From the NCBI RefSeq assembly GCF_900129915.1, contig NZ_FQXH01000011.1:1-64000 (forward strand): 64,000 nt of DNA. Reading direction: 5' to 3'. The notes under the pieces were generated by a model. The model was not told where the DNA came from. It searched no databases and saw only the letters and a program-made list of their open reading frames with translations. How positions within the stretch are numbered: the stretch's first letter is position 1; the number at the start of each line of letters is the position of its first letter. Position numbers and translations under genes: made by a program. This document shows positions 1 to 12,464 of this stretch, piece after piece. This DNA comes from Tepidibacter thalassicus DSM 15285 (GTDB taxonomy: Bacteria > Bacillota > Clostridia > Peptostreptococcales > Peptostreptococcaceae).

Positions 1-153
1 GTTTATAAGTGTACGTGTGGTATGACACTAGATAGGGATATTAATTCAAGTATTAATATTTTTAATAAACACAATAAAAATAAAACATTGAATTATAAAA
101 ATATAAATCAAGTAACTACTCTACATTTTCATTTTGGAAAATTAGTTGCTTGA
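1..153 (+). CDS. TnpB (IS200/IS605 OrfB) C-terminal fragment
   Basis: Reading frame 1 is open from the window edge and encodes 50 residues ending at TGA 151-153. It contains a CTCG zinc-knuckle half followed by DRDINSSINI. This is the C-terminal signature of TnpB nucleases of IS200/IS605 elements: the second CxxC of the zinc finger, then the last RuvC aspartate in the DRD motif. The 5' part lies outside the window, so it cannot be said whether the gene is intact. The following 100 bases fold into three hairpins typical of an IS605 right end. TnpB is an RNA-guided DNA endonuclease that maintains the transposon. Confidence 0.85.
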   Translation, partial: VYKCTCGMTLDRDINSSINIFNKHNKNKTLNYKNINQVTTLHFHFGKLVA

Positions 154-258
154 TAAAAAAAAGAGAGGTGAATAAAAGTACCGTTGGCTTGCGGTATAGC
201 ATTGTAGAGATATGCTATTATGTACACTAATATTTGTAAAAATATTGAGTGTATGAAT
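154..258 (+). ncRNA. Candidate omega RNA / IS605 right end
   Basis: Three hairpins directly follow the tnpB stop. Stem 1 pairs TACCG (179-183) with CGGTA (192-196). Stem 2 pairs TAGCAT (197-202) with ATGCTA (212-217). Stem 3 pairs 223-235 with 240-253, with one bulged G. In IS200/IS605 elements the 3' end of tnpB and the right end give rise to the omega RNA that guides TnpB, and the terminal hairpin is the TnpA recognition structure. The position and folds fit; the exact 3' boundary, and hence the guide, is not defined from sequence alone. Confidence 0.55.
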
Positions 259-303
259 AAAATCTATAATTTTTATATATTTATTTAGATTTTTATAGAT
301 TTT
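259..303. repeat. AT-rich inverted repeat upstream of lipoprotein
   Basis: AAAATCTATAA at 259-269 is the exact inverse of 293-303, with a 23-base AT-rich loop. It lies between the IS right end and the lipoprotein start. It could be the outer part of the transposon end, a weak terminator for tnpB, or a promoter-region palindrome for the next gene. Confidence 0.4.
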
Positions 304-317
304 ATAAAGCTGATTCT

Positions 318-1247
318 ATGAAAAAAACTGTGATTATAGTATTATCATTATTATTACTTTTAAACGGATGTACTAAAACCGAACAAAAAAAATCTGAAAA
401 CACTACACCTAAAGAACCCGAAGTTTTATCAACACTTCAAAAAGATATACTTACTTTAATGGCAAAAATAGACTTAATACCAAGTGTAAATAAGGCATTA
501 GAAGAAAAGAAAAAATTAGACCAAATAGCTTATCAAAAGGAAAAAGAATTATCAGATGTAAGTAATGATAGACTTTCAGAAAAAGATAGAAAAAAAACAG
601 AAGAAGAAATAGAAAAAGAAAAAGTAAAAATATCTTCATTTATAGAAAATACAAATATCTATACAGCTCTAAAAGCAGAAGATATTAAAGAGATAAACAA
701 ACTCGATCAAGAAGATTTAAAATATAAATTAGAGGACTATTGGCTAGATATAAAAAAAGACCTCTTTAATATTCACAGGGAATGGAATAATCTTCAAGCA
801 AAAATGAACGAAGTTCCAATAGAAAAAGAATATATAGAAAACTTCGAAAACAATTTAAACCTCTTAACAACATCTATTTCTAACTACGATATATTTAACT
901 CATTGATATACTCTAACAACTTAACAAAATATATATCAGACTTTAAAAATTACTTTAAAACTCTTAAAAATAATGATATTGATAAAATGAAATATTCCAT
1001 TAGAAAAGCAATACTATTAGCTAATATGAATAACTTCGATGAATCCATAAAAACTTTAACCAACACCTCAGAAATACTCAATTCCAAAGCAGATATGTAT
1101 TCAAAAGATAAAGAAAAATTTTTAAAACTTAAATTTTCACTACAAGACTTAAAAAAATCAATAGAAAATAAAGACTTAAAATTAATGAAAATAAAAGCAC
1201 CTATTGCAATAGAGAATATAAATCAAATAATTGATAAAAAAGAATAA
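318..1247 (+). CDS. Lipoprotein of unknown function, helical
   Basis: This 309-residue protein starts with a lipoprotein signal peptide (MKKTVIIVLSLLLLLNGC, lipidation at Cys18) and is otherwise lysine/glutamate-rich with long predicted helices, including a charged coiled-coil-like stretch around residues 60-105. No family was recognised. It should be anchored to the outer face of the membrane. The start is preceded by AAAGCTGATTCT with no recognisable Shine-Dalgarno, unlike almost every other gene here. The nearby IS right end may have separated the gene from its original leader. It converges on atpC and shares a bidirectional terminator with it. Confidence 0.8.
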   Translation: MKKTVIIVLSLLLLLNGCTKTEQKKSENTTPKEPEVLSTLQKDILTLMAKIDLIPSVNKALEEKKKLDQIAYQKEKELSDVSNDRLSEKDRKKTEEEIEKEKVKISSFIENTNIYTALKAEDIKEINKLDQEDLKYKLEDYWLDIKKDLFNIHREWNNLQAKMNEVPIEKEYIENFENNLNLLTTSISNYDIFNSLIYSNNLTKYISDFKNYFKTLKNNDIDKMKYSIRKAILLANMNNFDESIKTLTNTSEILNSKADMYSKDKEKFLKLKFSLQDLKKSIENKDLKLMKIKAPIAIENINQIIDKKE

Positions 1248-1249
1248 AA

Positions 1250-1284
1250 AAAAGAAGGGCTAGATTACATCTAGTCCTTCTTTT
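1250..1284. terminator. Bidirectional terminator, lipoprotein / atpC
   Basis: The hairpin arms GAAGGgCTAGA (1254-1264) and TCTAGtCCTTC (1270-1280) are flanked by an A-run on the left and a T-run on the right, so it can terminate both the plus-strand lipoprotein and the minus-strand atp operon. The atpC stop codon is inside the stem. Confidence 0.85.
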
Positions 1285-1675
1285 GAGCAACTTTAATTCT
1301 ATTCAATGCTTTTTTTAGTTTAAACTCTACTAATCTCAAATCCTTTTCATTAGTAGTTTTCAACTTGCTTTCTGCCTTTTCTTTTGCCCTTTGAGCTCTC
1401 TGTAAATCTATTTCATGTGCCCACTCAGCAGTTTCTGTTAATATAGTAGTTTTTTCTTTATCAACTTGTATGAAACCACCTGCAATAGCAGCTTCTTTAA
1501 ATACGCCTTCTTTTTTTACTCTTAATACTCCTACATCAAGTGGTGCTACATAACTTGCATGATTTTTAAGTATACCAACATCACCTTCTGTAGTTCTAAC
1601 AACTACCATTTCTGCAGTTCCTTCAAAAAACTTTTTATCGGGAGTAACTATTTCTAGAGCAAATTCACCTGCCAC
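1271..1675 (-). CDS. atpC: F-type ATP synthase epsilon subunit
   Basis: This 134-residue subunit belongs to the F1 central stalk; it links rotor to catalytic head and restrains ATP hydrolysis. The N-terminal beta-sandwich (MAGEFALEIVTPDKKFFEG) is followed by a C-terminal helical hairpin from about residue 88. The start is GTG at 1675, preceded by TAGGTAAAA. It is the last gene of the atp operon, six bases after atpD, and its stop lies within the terminator hairpin. Length and domain order are normal. Confidence 0.96.
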   Translation of the reverse strand: MAGEFALEIVTPDKKFFEGTAEMVVVRTTEGDVGILKNHASYVAPLDVGVLRVKKEGVFKEAAIAGGFIQVDKEKTTILTETAEWAHEIDLQRAQRAKEKAESKLKTTNEKDLRLVEFKLKKALNRIKVAQKKD

Positions 1676-1681
1676 TTTTAC

Positions 1682-3091
<1,410 letters not shown>

Positions 3092-3943
3092 TTATTTTAA
3101 CGCCTCTGCTCCTGCAACAATTTCTGATATTTCTTGAGTAATAGAAGCTTGTCTTGCTCTATTATAACTTAACTCAAGTTTAGCTAACATATCATCAGCA
3201 TTATCCGTAGCTGATTCCATAGCTGTTCTTCTAGCTCCTTGTTCTGAAGCTGAAGACTCAACAATTCCTCCATATATAGAGCCCGATATGAATTTAGGAA
3301 CTATAAAATCAAGTACAACTTCTTCAGAAGGCTCAAATTCTATTACTTCTCCCTTTTTACTTTCCTTTTCTTCCTCAAAAGAAAGCGGAAGTAATTTTAA
3401 AACTTTAGGTTCTTGAGTTAAAGTAGACACAAACTTTGTATATACAAGATATACTTCATCTATCTCTTTATTTTCATATGCATCTATTGCAATATCTGCA
3501 ATCTTACGAGCATCTGAATAACTTAAATCTTCAACTCCAGTAATTTCTCCTAATAATTTGTATCCTCTTTTATTAAAGAAATCTATTGACTTTTTACCAA
3601 CAGCTATAATATTTTCTTTACTACCGTTCATATGATTTACTGCTGTTTTTAAGACGTTTGAATTATAACCACCTGCAAGCCCTCTATCTCCTGCTATAAC
3701 AATATAACACTTGTTTTTAGATTCTCTTTTTTCTAAATATATACTTTGAACTCCCTTTGTATTTTGAGCTATTTTCTTTATAGTAGCATAAAGAGTTTCA
3801 AAATAAGGTCTAGAAGCTTCTGCTTTTTCTTTTGCTCTTTTAAGTTTAGCAGAAGCTACAAGTTCCATGGCCTTAGTGATTTGCTTAGTGTTAGTAACAC
3901 TTTTCATACGTCTTTTTATATCTTTCATTCCAACGCCTGCCAT
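3092..3943 (-). CDS. atpG: F-type ATP synthase gamma subunit
   Basis: Rotor shaft of F1; 283 residues. The conserved N-terminal coiled coil contains MKDIKRRMKSVTNTKQITKAM, and the C-terminal helix contains NRARQASITQEISEIV. The start is ATG 3943 (MAGVGM), seven bases after AGGAGGT at 3951-3957. A longer frame beginning at an upstream GTG would start inside the Shine-Dalgarno itself and is rejected. Confidence 0.97.
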   Translation of the reverse strand: MAGVGMKDIKRRMKSVTNTKQITKAMELVASAKLKRAKEKAEASRPYFETLYATIKKIAQNTKGVQSIYLEKRESKNKCYIVIAGDRGLAGGYNSNVLKTAVNHMNGSKENIIAVGKKSIDFFNKRGYKLLGEITGVEDLSYSDARKIADIAIDAYENKEIDEVYLVYTKFVSTLTQEPKVLKLLPLSFEEEKESKKGEVIEFEPSEEVVLDFIVPKFISGSIYGGIVESSASEQGARRTAMESATDNADDMLAKLELSYNRARQASITQEISEIVAGAEALK

Positions 3944-3967
3944 ATTATTCACCTCCTACAAAGAGGA

Positions 3968-6016
<2,049 letters not shown>

Positions 6017-6029
<13 letters not shown>

Positions 6030-6526
6030 TTAGCTTCCCCTACCTCTTTTATAAAGTTATCAATTAATTTTGTATGCTTAGCTTCATCAATATCACTTTC
6101 TATAATTTTAGAAGCTGCAAGTATTGCTAAAGATGATATATCATCTTTAATTTCATTCATAACTTTTTGTCTTTCTCTTTCTATGTCTTTATGAGCTCTT
6201 TCCTTCAATCTCACTGCTTCTTCTTGAGCAGCTTTGATTATTTCTTCAGCTCTCTCTTCAGCTCTCTTAGAAGCTTGCCTTATAATTTCTTGAGCCTCTT
6301 GTTTAGCAGAATTTATCTTAGCTTCATATTCTGCTTTAAATTCTTCTCCTTTTTTAACTGCTTCTTCAGCTTCTTCATAAGATTTCGCTATATCAGCAGT
6401 TCTTTTCGCCATAAATTCTGTTACTGGCTTAAATAAAAGTTTTTTCAAAATTAAATACATTATAATTGTATTTGCAATTTGAAGCACTGCTTGCCAATCT
6501 AAATTAACAACATTTTGAAATCCCAT
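6017..6526 (-). CDS. atpF: F-type ATP synthase b subunit
   Basis: Peripheral stator stalk of Fo; 169 residues. It has one N-terminal membrane segment (about residues 12-30) followed by a long charged right-handed coiled coil rich in Ala, Glu and Lys. The start is ATG 6526 ([10 protein letters not shown]) after GGGAGG. An in-frame TTG 21 bases upstream precedes the Shine-Dalgarno and is rejected. There is one atpF gene, so a b2 homodimer is expected. Confidence 0.95.
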
Positions 6527-6590
6527 TATAATCCTCCCTTCTGTCAACCACTAATCATTATAATTAGGAGATGGATCCCATCTCCTAATA

Positions 6591-6893
<303 letters not shown>

Positions 6894-6915
6894 TTAATTT
6901 TAAATTTTTGCTTTT

Positions 6916-7629
6916 TTACTCATCAATTGCACTCGAAACAAAAACCATTGTAAGCATTATAAATATAAATGCTTGAAGTACTCCAGAAAATAAATCAAAA
7001 TAAATATGAAGTACTGCTGGAATACCAACTGCAAATATCGGTATACCCACCATCTTTGTACTTAAATACGAAAGCAGTTGATATAAAAGAGCCATTATAA
7101 CTGATCCACCTAGTATATTACCAAATGGACGGAAACTTAACGAAATTGGATTGGCTAATTCTCCAATTATATTAAGAGGTAATAATGCAGGTACTGGTTG
7201 TAAAAATCCTTTTAAGTACCCTACAATCCCTTTGCTCTTAATCCCATTGTACTGAATCATAAAGAATGTTATTAAAGCCCATGCAAGTGTTGTATTAAGA
7301 TCTGTTGTAGGTGATTTTCCAAAAATACCTGTTAAAGTTATTAAGTTTGAACACGCAAAGAATAAAAACAAACTTCCTATATATGGGGCGAATCTCATTT
7401 TCTTTTCTCCCATAGTTTGTCTTACTATTGAATATAATCCATCTACTAGTAATTCCACAAAATTTTGAAATCCCCTTGGGATTTTTTCAAGTCTTCTTGT
7501 TCCAAAGTAAGCAAACAATGTAAGTCCAAGCATAATAGCCCAAGTTGTTGTTATAGTTTCACTTATAGTTACCGGGATATTAAGACCTGGAATAGTAAAA
7601 TTAAATATAATCTTAGGACCGAGATTCAT
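6916..7629 (-). CDS. atpB: F-type ATP synthase a subunit
   Basis: Fo stator channel subunit; 237 residues, with five or six hydrophobic helices. The essential arginine is Arg167 in SLSFRPFGN, facing the c-ring carboxylate. Start ATG 7629 follows AAAGGAGG. It is the first structural Fo gene after the two accessory genes atpI and atpZ. Confidence 0.96.
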   Translation of the reverse strand: MNLGPKIIFNFTIPGLNIPVTISETITTTWAIMLGLTLFAYFGTRRLEKIPRGFQNFVELLVDGLYSIVRQTMGEKKMRFAPYIGSLFLFFACSNLITLTGIFGKSPTTDLNTTLAWALITFFMIQYNGIKSKGIVGYLKGFLQPVPALLPLNIIGELANPISLSFRPFGNILGGSVIMALLYQLLSYLSTKMVGIPIFAVGIPAVLHIYFDLFSGVLQAFIFIMLTMVFVSSAIDE

Positions 7630-7630
7630 T

Positions 7631-8023
7631 TTATGCCTCCTTTCCTCTAAATATTTTATCTATCCCAAATAGATTTGCAAAAATTATGCTAATTTTGGGC
7701 ATAAGCAAACCTATTATGGTTGCCAATGGATTTATATAAGGCGCTTTAAATGATACTACTAAAACTATAGCAGATAAAATTAACCTTATAATATACCTTG
7801 AAAAAACGTATCCTTGTGCACTCCCTGGACTCATAGTGACAGCCTTTTCAATTGTCAAAGATAAAAGCCTTAAATTTAAAATTGAAATAATACTCCCAAA
7901 TACAAGTCCATATAAAAATTCAATTGAAAAACTAGACGTTAAAAACAAAAAAATAACAATCAATATATCTAACACTACAATGATTTTACTTATATTCAAA
8001 ACAGTATTCAAAGTTGATTTCAA
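7631..8023 (-). CDS. atpI: ATP synthase subunit I family protein
   Basis: This 130-residue, four-helix membrane protein sits at the usual atpI position at the head of the operon. AtpI-family proteins assist c-ring assembly. The start is TTG (8021-8023) after GGAAG; the nearby GTG frame stops at once. It is one base from atpB and four bases from the upstream atpZ-like gene. The family is poorly conserved, so the call rests on hydropathy and position as much as on sequence. Confidence 0.85.
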   Translation of the reverse strand: MKSTLNTVLNISKIIVVLDILIVIFLFLTSSFSIEFLYGLVFGSIISILNLRLLSLTIEKAVTMSPGSAQGYVFSRYIIRLILSAIVLVVSFKAPYINPLATIIGLLMPKISIIFANLFGIDKIFRGKEA

Positions 8024-8027
8024 AGGA

Positions 8028-8258
8028 TCACTTCCTTTTTTTAAAAACCGAAATAGATATCTTGTATAAATTAGTAAATGCAGCTCCTATTCCTAAAATT
8101 ATAAATACTACGAAAAAAAGTGGTCCTGTACTAAACTTCTCATCTAATATTCCTCCTATGTATCCACAAACAACTATGGGTATAACCATCGAAAAACCTA
8201 TTTGTGATACCAAACCCAAATAACTCAAAGCCTCAAACCACTTATTGTTTTTACTCAT
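8028..8258 (-). CDS. atpZ: AtpZ/AtpI-type two-helix membrane protein
   Basis: This 76-residue protein has two hydrophobic segments (about residues 12-34 and 45-68) and a basic C-terminus. It resembles the AtpZ group (putative F0F1-ATPase subunit, Ca2+/Mg2+ transporter family) found at the start of atp operons. AtpZ and AtpI have been proposed to form a cation channel or to help assembly. The start follows GGAGATGCTTT. It is the first gene of the operon, just behind a good promoter. Confidence 0.8.
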   Translation of the reverse strand: MSKNNKWFEALSYLGLVSQIGFSMVIPIVVCGYIGGILDEKFSTGPLFFVVFIILGIGAAFTNLYKISISVFKKRK

Positions 8259-8284
8259 AAAGCATCTCCATTTACTTTTTATGT

Positions 8285-8314
8285 ATTATATTACAAATGT
8301 ATGTATCTTGTTAA
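8285..8314 (-). promoter_or_regulatory. Promoter of the atp operon
   Basis: On the minus strand, TTAACA (8309-8314) and TATAAT (8285-8290) are separated by 18 bases, about 27 bases before the atpZ start. This is the only good sigma-A-like pair in the 187-base gap to mnaA. Confidence 0.65.
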
Positions 8315-8381
8315 TTTTATAATAAACTTTTTTAAAAAATGAGCATAATTTTATTATATATTTCAGTTTTTTAAAAATCAA

Positions 8382-8404
8382 ATCTGAGGAAAACATTTTC
8401 AGAT
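8382..8404 (-). terminator. Weak terminator after mnaA
   Basis: On the minus strand ATCTGA pairs with TCAGAT, followed by TTGATTTTT. The stem is short, so termination may be partial and some read-through into the atp operon is possible. Confidence 0.45.
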
Positions 8405-8445
8405 GTCATTTTTTGTTGTTTTTGACTATTAACTCAAAAATCCTT

Positions 8446-9579
8446 TTAATTTTCTACTTTTTCGTTGAAATACTTTATTAAATACTCAACTATTCTCTCG
8501 CAAGCTCTTCCATCACCATAAGGATTTATAGCTTGTGCCATTTTTAAATATTCTTCCTTATTATTTAATAAAATATTCATAGATGTATATACATCTTCTT
8601 CATTTACACCAATAACTTTTACAGTCCCAGCTCTAACCGCCTCTGGTCTTTCAGTTTCAGTTCTGAGAACTAAGACTGGCTTTCCAAGAGAAGGAGCTTC
8701 TTCTTGTATACCACCTGAATCGGTTAACACTAAGTCCACCTTGTTCATCAAATTCACAAAAGGTTCATAATCAAGAGGCTCTATTAAATGTATCCCATCT
8801 ATATCTCCCATTATAGTTCTTGCAGTATCTCTAACCTTTGGGTTTAAATGCATAGGAAATATTACTTCTACATCTTCATTGTCAAGTACTACTCTTTTAA
8901 CTGCCCTAAATATATCTTCCATAGGTTTACCCCAATTTTCTCTTCTGTGACAAGTTAAAAGTACTACCTTTTTATTTTCAAAATCTATATTCTCTATTTT
9001 TCTATCATTGAATTTATAATCATTATTTACCACAGATAAAAGTGCATCTATTACTGTATTTCCTGTAATAAATATTTTTTCATCTTCAATATTTTCTCTC
9101 AATAAATTTTCTTTATTTCCAACAGTTGGTGCAAAATGAATACTAGCTATAGTTCCTGTAAGCCTTCTATTCATTTCTTCTGGATATGGAGAATAAATAT
9201 TTCCACTTCTAAGTCCCGCTTCTACATGACCTACCGGTACTTTATTATAAAAAGCAGCAAGAGATGCTGCAAAAGTTGTTGTAGTATCTCCATGTACAAG
9301 TAAAATATCCGGTTTTTCATTTATTATTACTCTTTCTAAATCCTTTAATACTCTATTAGTTATATCTGTTATTGTTTGTCCGTGTTTCATTATATTAAAA
9401 TCGTATTTAGGATCTATATTAAACAAATCCAATACCATATCAAGCATTTCTCTATGTTGTGCTGTAACACATACTACCGATTCAAACCTATCATCTTTTT
9501 CTAATTTTTTCACAAGAGGAGCCATTTTTATCGCTTCAGGCCTTGTTCCAAATACCGTCATAACCTTTATATTACTCAT
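8446..9579 (-). CDS. mnaA: UDP-N-acetylglucosamine 2-epimerase
   Basis: This 377-residue enzyme (WecB/MnaA family) interconverts UDP-GlcNAc and UDP-ManNAc in the cytosol, feeding wall teichoic acid or other surface glycan synthesis. Diagnostic segments are MTVFGTRPEAIKMAP at the N-terminus, HGDTTTTFAASLAAF, GHVEAGLRSG, TCHRRENWG, and LTDSGGIQEEAPSLGKPVL. It starts nine bases after tagO, which makes the lipid-linked GlcNAc acceptor, so the pair probably serves one polymer pathway. Confidence 0.95.
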   Translation of the reverse strand: MSNIKVMTVFGTRPEAIKMAPLVKKLEKDDRFESVVCVTAQHREMLDMVLDLFNIDPKYDFNIMKHGQTITDITNRVLKDLERVIINEKPDILLVHGDTTTTFAASLAAFYNKVPVGHVEAGLRSGNIYSPYPEEMNRRLTGTIASIHFAPTVGNKENLLRENIEDEKIFITGNTVIDALLSVVNNDYKFNDRKIENIDFENKKVVLLTCHRRENWGKPMEDIFRAVKRVVLDNEDVEVIFPMHLNPKVRDTARTIMGDIDGIHLIEPLDYEPFVNLMNKVDLVLTDSGGIQEEAPSLGKPVLVLRTETERPEAVRAGTVKVIGVNEEDVYTSMNILLNNKEEYLKMAQAINPYGDGRACERIVEYLIKYFNEKVEN

Positions 9580-9588
9580 TTTATCACC

Positions 9589-10629
9589 CTATTCCACTTC
9601 AGTATCATCTGAAAATAAAAGTCTCAACCTTATTATTCCATAATATATAAATACTACATCTAAAGCTAATATAAATACTGCTTTAAACAAACTACTTCCA
9701 GATATTAAAGCAGCACTAATACCTAAAAACAAACTTATCGAATACAATATAAGCACTGTTTGTCTTTGAGTTAATCCTCTATTTAAAAGCCTATGATGAA
9801 GATGTCCTTTATCAGCTTGCATAATAGGTTTTCCATTTAGTTTTCTCCTTATTATTGCAAATGTCGTATCAAATATAGGAAGCCCTAAAGCCAATATAGG
9901 TATAGTAATTGCAAGAGCTGCTGCCGATTTTATAACTCCTTCAATTGATATAACTGATAAAGCATACCCCAAAAACAACGATCCTGTATCTCCCATAAAT
10001 ATCTTTGCTGGGTTAAAATTATACGGTAAAAAACCTAAAGCTCCACCAGCTAAAGCTAAAAGCATAATGCAAATATAAAAACTATTTTCTCCACCATTTA
10101 TATATGCAACAAATGCAAGAGTCATAGCTGATATTGCAGATACTCCTGCTGCAAGACCGTCAAGTCCATCTATTAAATTCACCGTATTTGTAATTCCCAC
10201 TATCCAAAATATAGTAATAGGAACTGATAAAATACCTAAATAAGAAATTCCTTTAATAAATGGATTTGTTATAAACTCTATTTTCACTCCACATATAATA
10301 ACTACAACAGCTGCTATTATTTGACCTACTAGTTTAATTTTTGGTTTTATTTCTTTTATATCATCAATTATACCCATACCCACGATCAAAAATGCTCCGA
10401 GAAATATTCCAATCATTTTAACATTTATTTTCACAAGAAAAATAGAAGCAATAAAAAAACCTAAAAATATAGCAATACCACCAAGTCTTGGAATTGGCTT
10501 TTTATGTACTCTTCTGTCATCCTTTGGTATATCTATAGCTCCTAATTTATGCGCTAATTTTATAGCTAAAGGAGTTGAAAAATAGGAAATGCCAAAAGAT
10601 AAAACCAGCGCTATAATCATTCTATCCAT
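9589..10629 (-). CDS. tagO: Undecaprenyl-phosphate GlcNAc-1-phosphate transferase
   Basis: Polytopic membrane enzyme (MraY/WecA/TagO family), 346 residues and about ten helices. It transfers GlcNAc-1-P from UDP-GlcNAc to undecaprenyl phosphate, the first step of wall teichoic acid or related polymers. Family motifs are present: GIIDDIKEIKPK, NLIDGLDGLAAG, FMGDTGSLFLGY and KGHLHHRLLNRG. The start is ATG 10629 (MDRMII); the upstream in-frame GTG is part of the GAGGTG ribosome site. It is followed closely by mnaA. Confidence 0.93.
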   Translation of the reverse strand: MDRMIIALVLSFGISYFSTPLAIKLAHKLGAIDIPKDDRRVHKKPIPRLGGIAIFLGFFIASIFLVKINVKMIGIFLGAFLIVGMGIIDDIKEIKPKIKLVGQIIAAVVVIICGVKIEFITNPFIKGISYLGILSVPITIFWIVGITNTVNLIDGLDGLAAGVSAISAMTLAFVAYINGGENSFYICIMLLALAGGALGFLPYNFNPAKIFMGDTGSLFLGYALSVISIEGVIKSAAALAITIPILALGLPIFDTTFAIIRRKLNGKPIMQADKGHLHHRLLNRGLTQRQTVLILYSISLFLGISAALISGSSLFKAVFILALDVVFIYYGIIRLRLLFSDDTEVE

Positions 10630-10704
10630 TTTTTTCACCTCAAATTTAATTTATCAACGTAATTTTATATTAACGAACATCTACTGTCAATCGTCAAAAA
10701 ATTA

Positions 10705-11193
10705 CTAATACCCCATATTCTCTGTTAAAGAATCATCATTTTCTATCCAATCACTTACATTTATAATCCTAAACTCATCATTATTGTCCCTTATTATCAC
10801 TTTTTCTATTCCTGCATTTATTATCATCCTTTTACACATAGCGCATGAATTTGCATTCTCAACAAACTCATTAGTTTTCATATCTTTTCCTACCAAATAA
10901 AGCGTAGAACCTATCATATCACGCCTACTTGCAGAAATTATACAATTCGCTTCTGCATGAACACTTCGACATTTTTCATAATTTTGCCCTCTTGGTATGT
11001 TCATCTTTTCCCTTATACAAAATCCCAAATCAGTACAGTTTTTTCTTCCCCTCGGAGCACCAGTATATCCCGTAGATATTATTTCATCATTTTTTACGAT
11101 AATAGCTCCATAATTCCTCCTAAAACATGTACCTCTTTCTAAAACAGTCTGTGCTATATCTAAATAATAATTATGCTTATCTCTTCTCTGCAC
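10705..11193 (-). CDS. comEB: dCMP/cytidine-type deaminase (ComEB-like)
   Basis: This 162-residue zinc deaminase of the dCMP deaminase family would convert dCMP to dUMP for thymidylate supply. The active site is visible as His79-Ala80-Glu81 (HAEANC) and Cys117-x-x-Cys120 (SCAMCK). Start GTG follows GAGGAGGAATTTTT. It lies downstream of upp, after an intrinsic terminator, so it may have its own promoter. The pyrimidine salvage context (upp) fits. Confidence 0.9.
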   Translation of the reverse strand: MQRRDKHNYYLDIAQTVLERGTCFRRNYGAIIVKNDEIISTGYTGAPRGRKNCTDLGFCIREKMNIPRGQNYEKCRSVHAEANCIISASRRDMIGSTLYLVGKDMKTNEFVENANSCAMCKRMIINAGIEKVIIRDNNDEFRIINVSDWIENDDSLTENMGY

Positions 11194-11268
11194 AAAAATT
11201 CCTCCTCATAATTAAGGTCACTACATTATTTATTATATTACCTTTAATATTTAATTACAATAAAAGAA

Positions 11269-11299
11269 AAAATAAGCGCATCAAAGATACGCTTATTTT
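11269..11299 (-). terminator. Terminator after upp
   Basis: On the minus strand AAAATAAGCG pairs with CGCTTATTTT around an 11-base loop, followed by TTCTTTT, just past the upp stop. Confidence 0.75.
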
Positions 11300-11301
11300 C
11301 A

Positions 11302-11931
11302 TTATTTAGTTCCGAATATCCTATCTCCAGCATCTCCAAGCCCTGGAACAATATATCCGTGTTCATTTAATTTTTCATCTATTGCAGCAACATATATATC
11401 AACATCTGGATGGTGTTTTTCAACTTCTTCAATACCTTCTGGACAAGCTACTAAATTTACAAGCTTAATATTTTTAGCTCCTCTTTGTTTTAAAACATCT
11501 ATGGCTGCAACAGCCGACCCTCCAGTTGCAAGCATAGGATCTACAATAATAATATCTCTTTCATGTATGTCAGCAGGAAGCTTGCTGTAATATTCAACTG
11601 GTTTTAAAGTTTCTGGATCTCTATATAAACCTACATGTCCAACTTTTGCAGCAGGAACTAATTGAAGTATTCCATCTACCATACCTAATCCAGCTCTAAG
11701 TATTGGTATTATCCCTAATTTTTTACCAGATAGTACTTTTGATTTTGTCTTTACAACCGGAGTTTCTATTTCAATTTCTTCTAAAGTCAAATCTCTAGTT
11801 ACTTCATATCCCATTAACATCGCAACTTCTTTTAGTAATTCTCTAAAATCCTTAGAACCAGTATTTTTATCTCTCAAAAGAGTTAATTTATGTTGAATTA
11901 ACGGATGATTCATAATAACAACTTTTGACAT
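11302..11931 (-). CDS. upp: Uracil phosphoribosyltransferase
   Basis: This 209-residue cytosolic enzyme makes UMP from uracil and PRPP. The type I PRPP-binding loop is in [17 protein letters not shown] and the uracil-binding region is in the C-terminal [12 protein letters not shown]. Length is typical. Start ATG follows GGGAGG. It is downstream of rpiB with a 23-base gap and ends at a terminator. Confidence 0.97.
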   Translation of the reverse strand: MSKVVIMNHPLIQHKLTLLRDKNTGSKDFRELLKEVAMLMGYEVTRDLTLEEIEIETPVVKTKSKVLSGKKLGIIPILRAGLGMVDGILQLVPAAKVGHVGLYRDPETLKPVEYYSKLPADIHERDIIIVDPMLATGGSAVAAIDVLKQRGAKNIKLVNLVACPEGIEEVEKHHPDVDIYVAAIDEKLNEHGYIVPGLGDAGDRIFGTK

Positions 11932-11954
11932 ATTGCAGCCTCCCTCATTTACTT

Positions 11955-12404
11955 TTATTTTAAATATTTATTTTCAATTTCAGTTAATTTATTAACTCTT
12001 CTTAAATGTCTATCTCCTTCAAATGATGTTTCAAGCCAAGCATCAACTATTTCAAGAGCAAGTCCTCTTCCAACTACTCTTTCTCCCAAAGATAACATAT
12101 TTGCATTATTATGTGCTTTAGACATTTTAGCTGAAAACACATCAGAAACTACAGCACATCTTATTCCAGGGACTTTATTTGCAGCTAATGATATTCCTAT
12201 TCCTGTTCCACAGCAAACTATTCCCAATTCAACTTTATTGTCGACAACAGCTTCAGCTACTGCCAAACCATAATCAGGATAATCAACTGATTCTATCGAA
12301 TCAGTCCCAAAATCAACAACTTCATGCCCTTTAGATTCCAAATGCTTTTTTATTTCTTCTTTTAAGTTATATCCACCGTGATCGCTACCAATTCCTATTT
12401 TCAA
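11955..12404 (-). CDS. rpiB: Ribose-5-phosphate isomerase B
   Basis: This 149-residue RpiB/LacAB-family enzyme interconverts ribose-5-P and ribulose-5-P. Visible motifs are SDHGGYNLK (Asp8-His9), [10 protein letters not shown] with catalytic Cys65, and His99 in KAHNNANML. The start is TTG 12402-12404 ([10 protein letters not shown]) placed six bases after GGAGGTG; an in-frame TTG further upstream would begin inside the ribosome site. Upstream is the arginine phosphatase gene, as in Bacillus. Confidence 0.94.
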   Translation of the reverse strand: MKIGIGSDHGGYNLKEEIKKHLESKGHEVVDFGTDSIESVDYPDYGLAVAEAVVDNKVELGIVCCGTGIGISLAANKVPGIRCAVVSDVFSAKMSKAHNNANMLSLGERVVGRGLALEIVDAWLETSFEGDRHLRRVNKLTEIENKYLK

Positions 12405-12464
12405 AATGCTCACCTCCAAAATTTTTTTAAAAAATATAAACCTAATAATAATTCGACACTAAAT

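Noticed and set aside
3944-3952. Upstream GTG starts created by GAGGTG sites (atpG, atpA, tagO, tsaC, others)
   Set aside because: In each case the GTG is part of or too close to the Shine-Dalgarno; the following ATG has correct spacing and a family-typical N-terminus.
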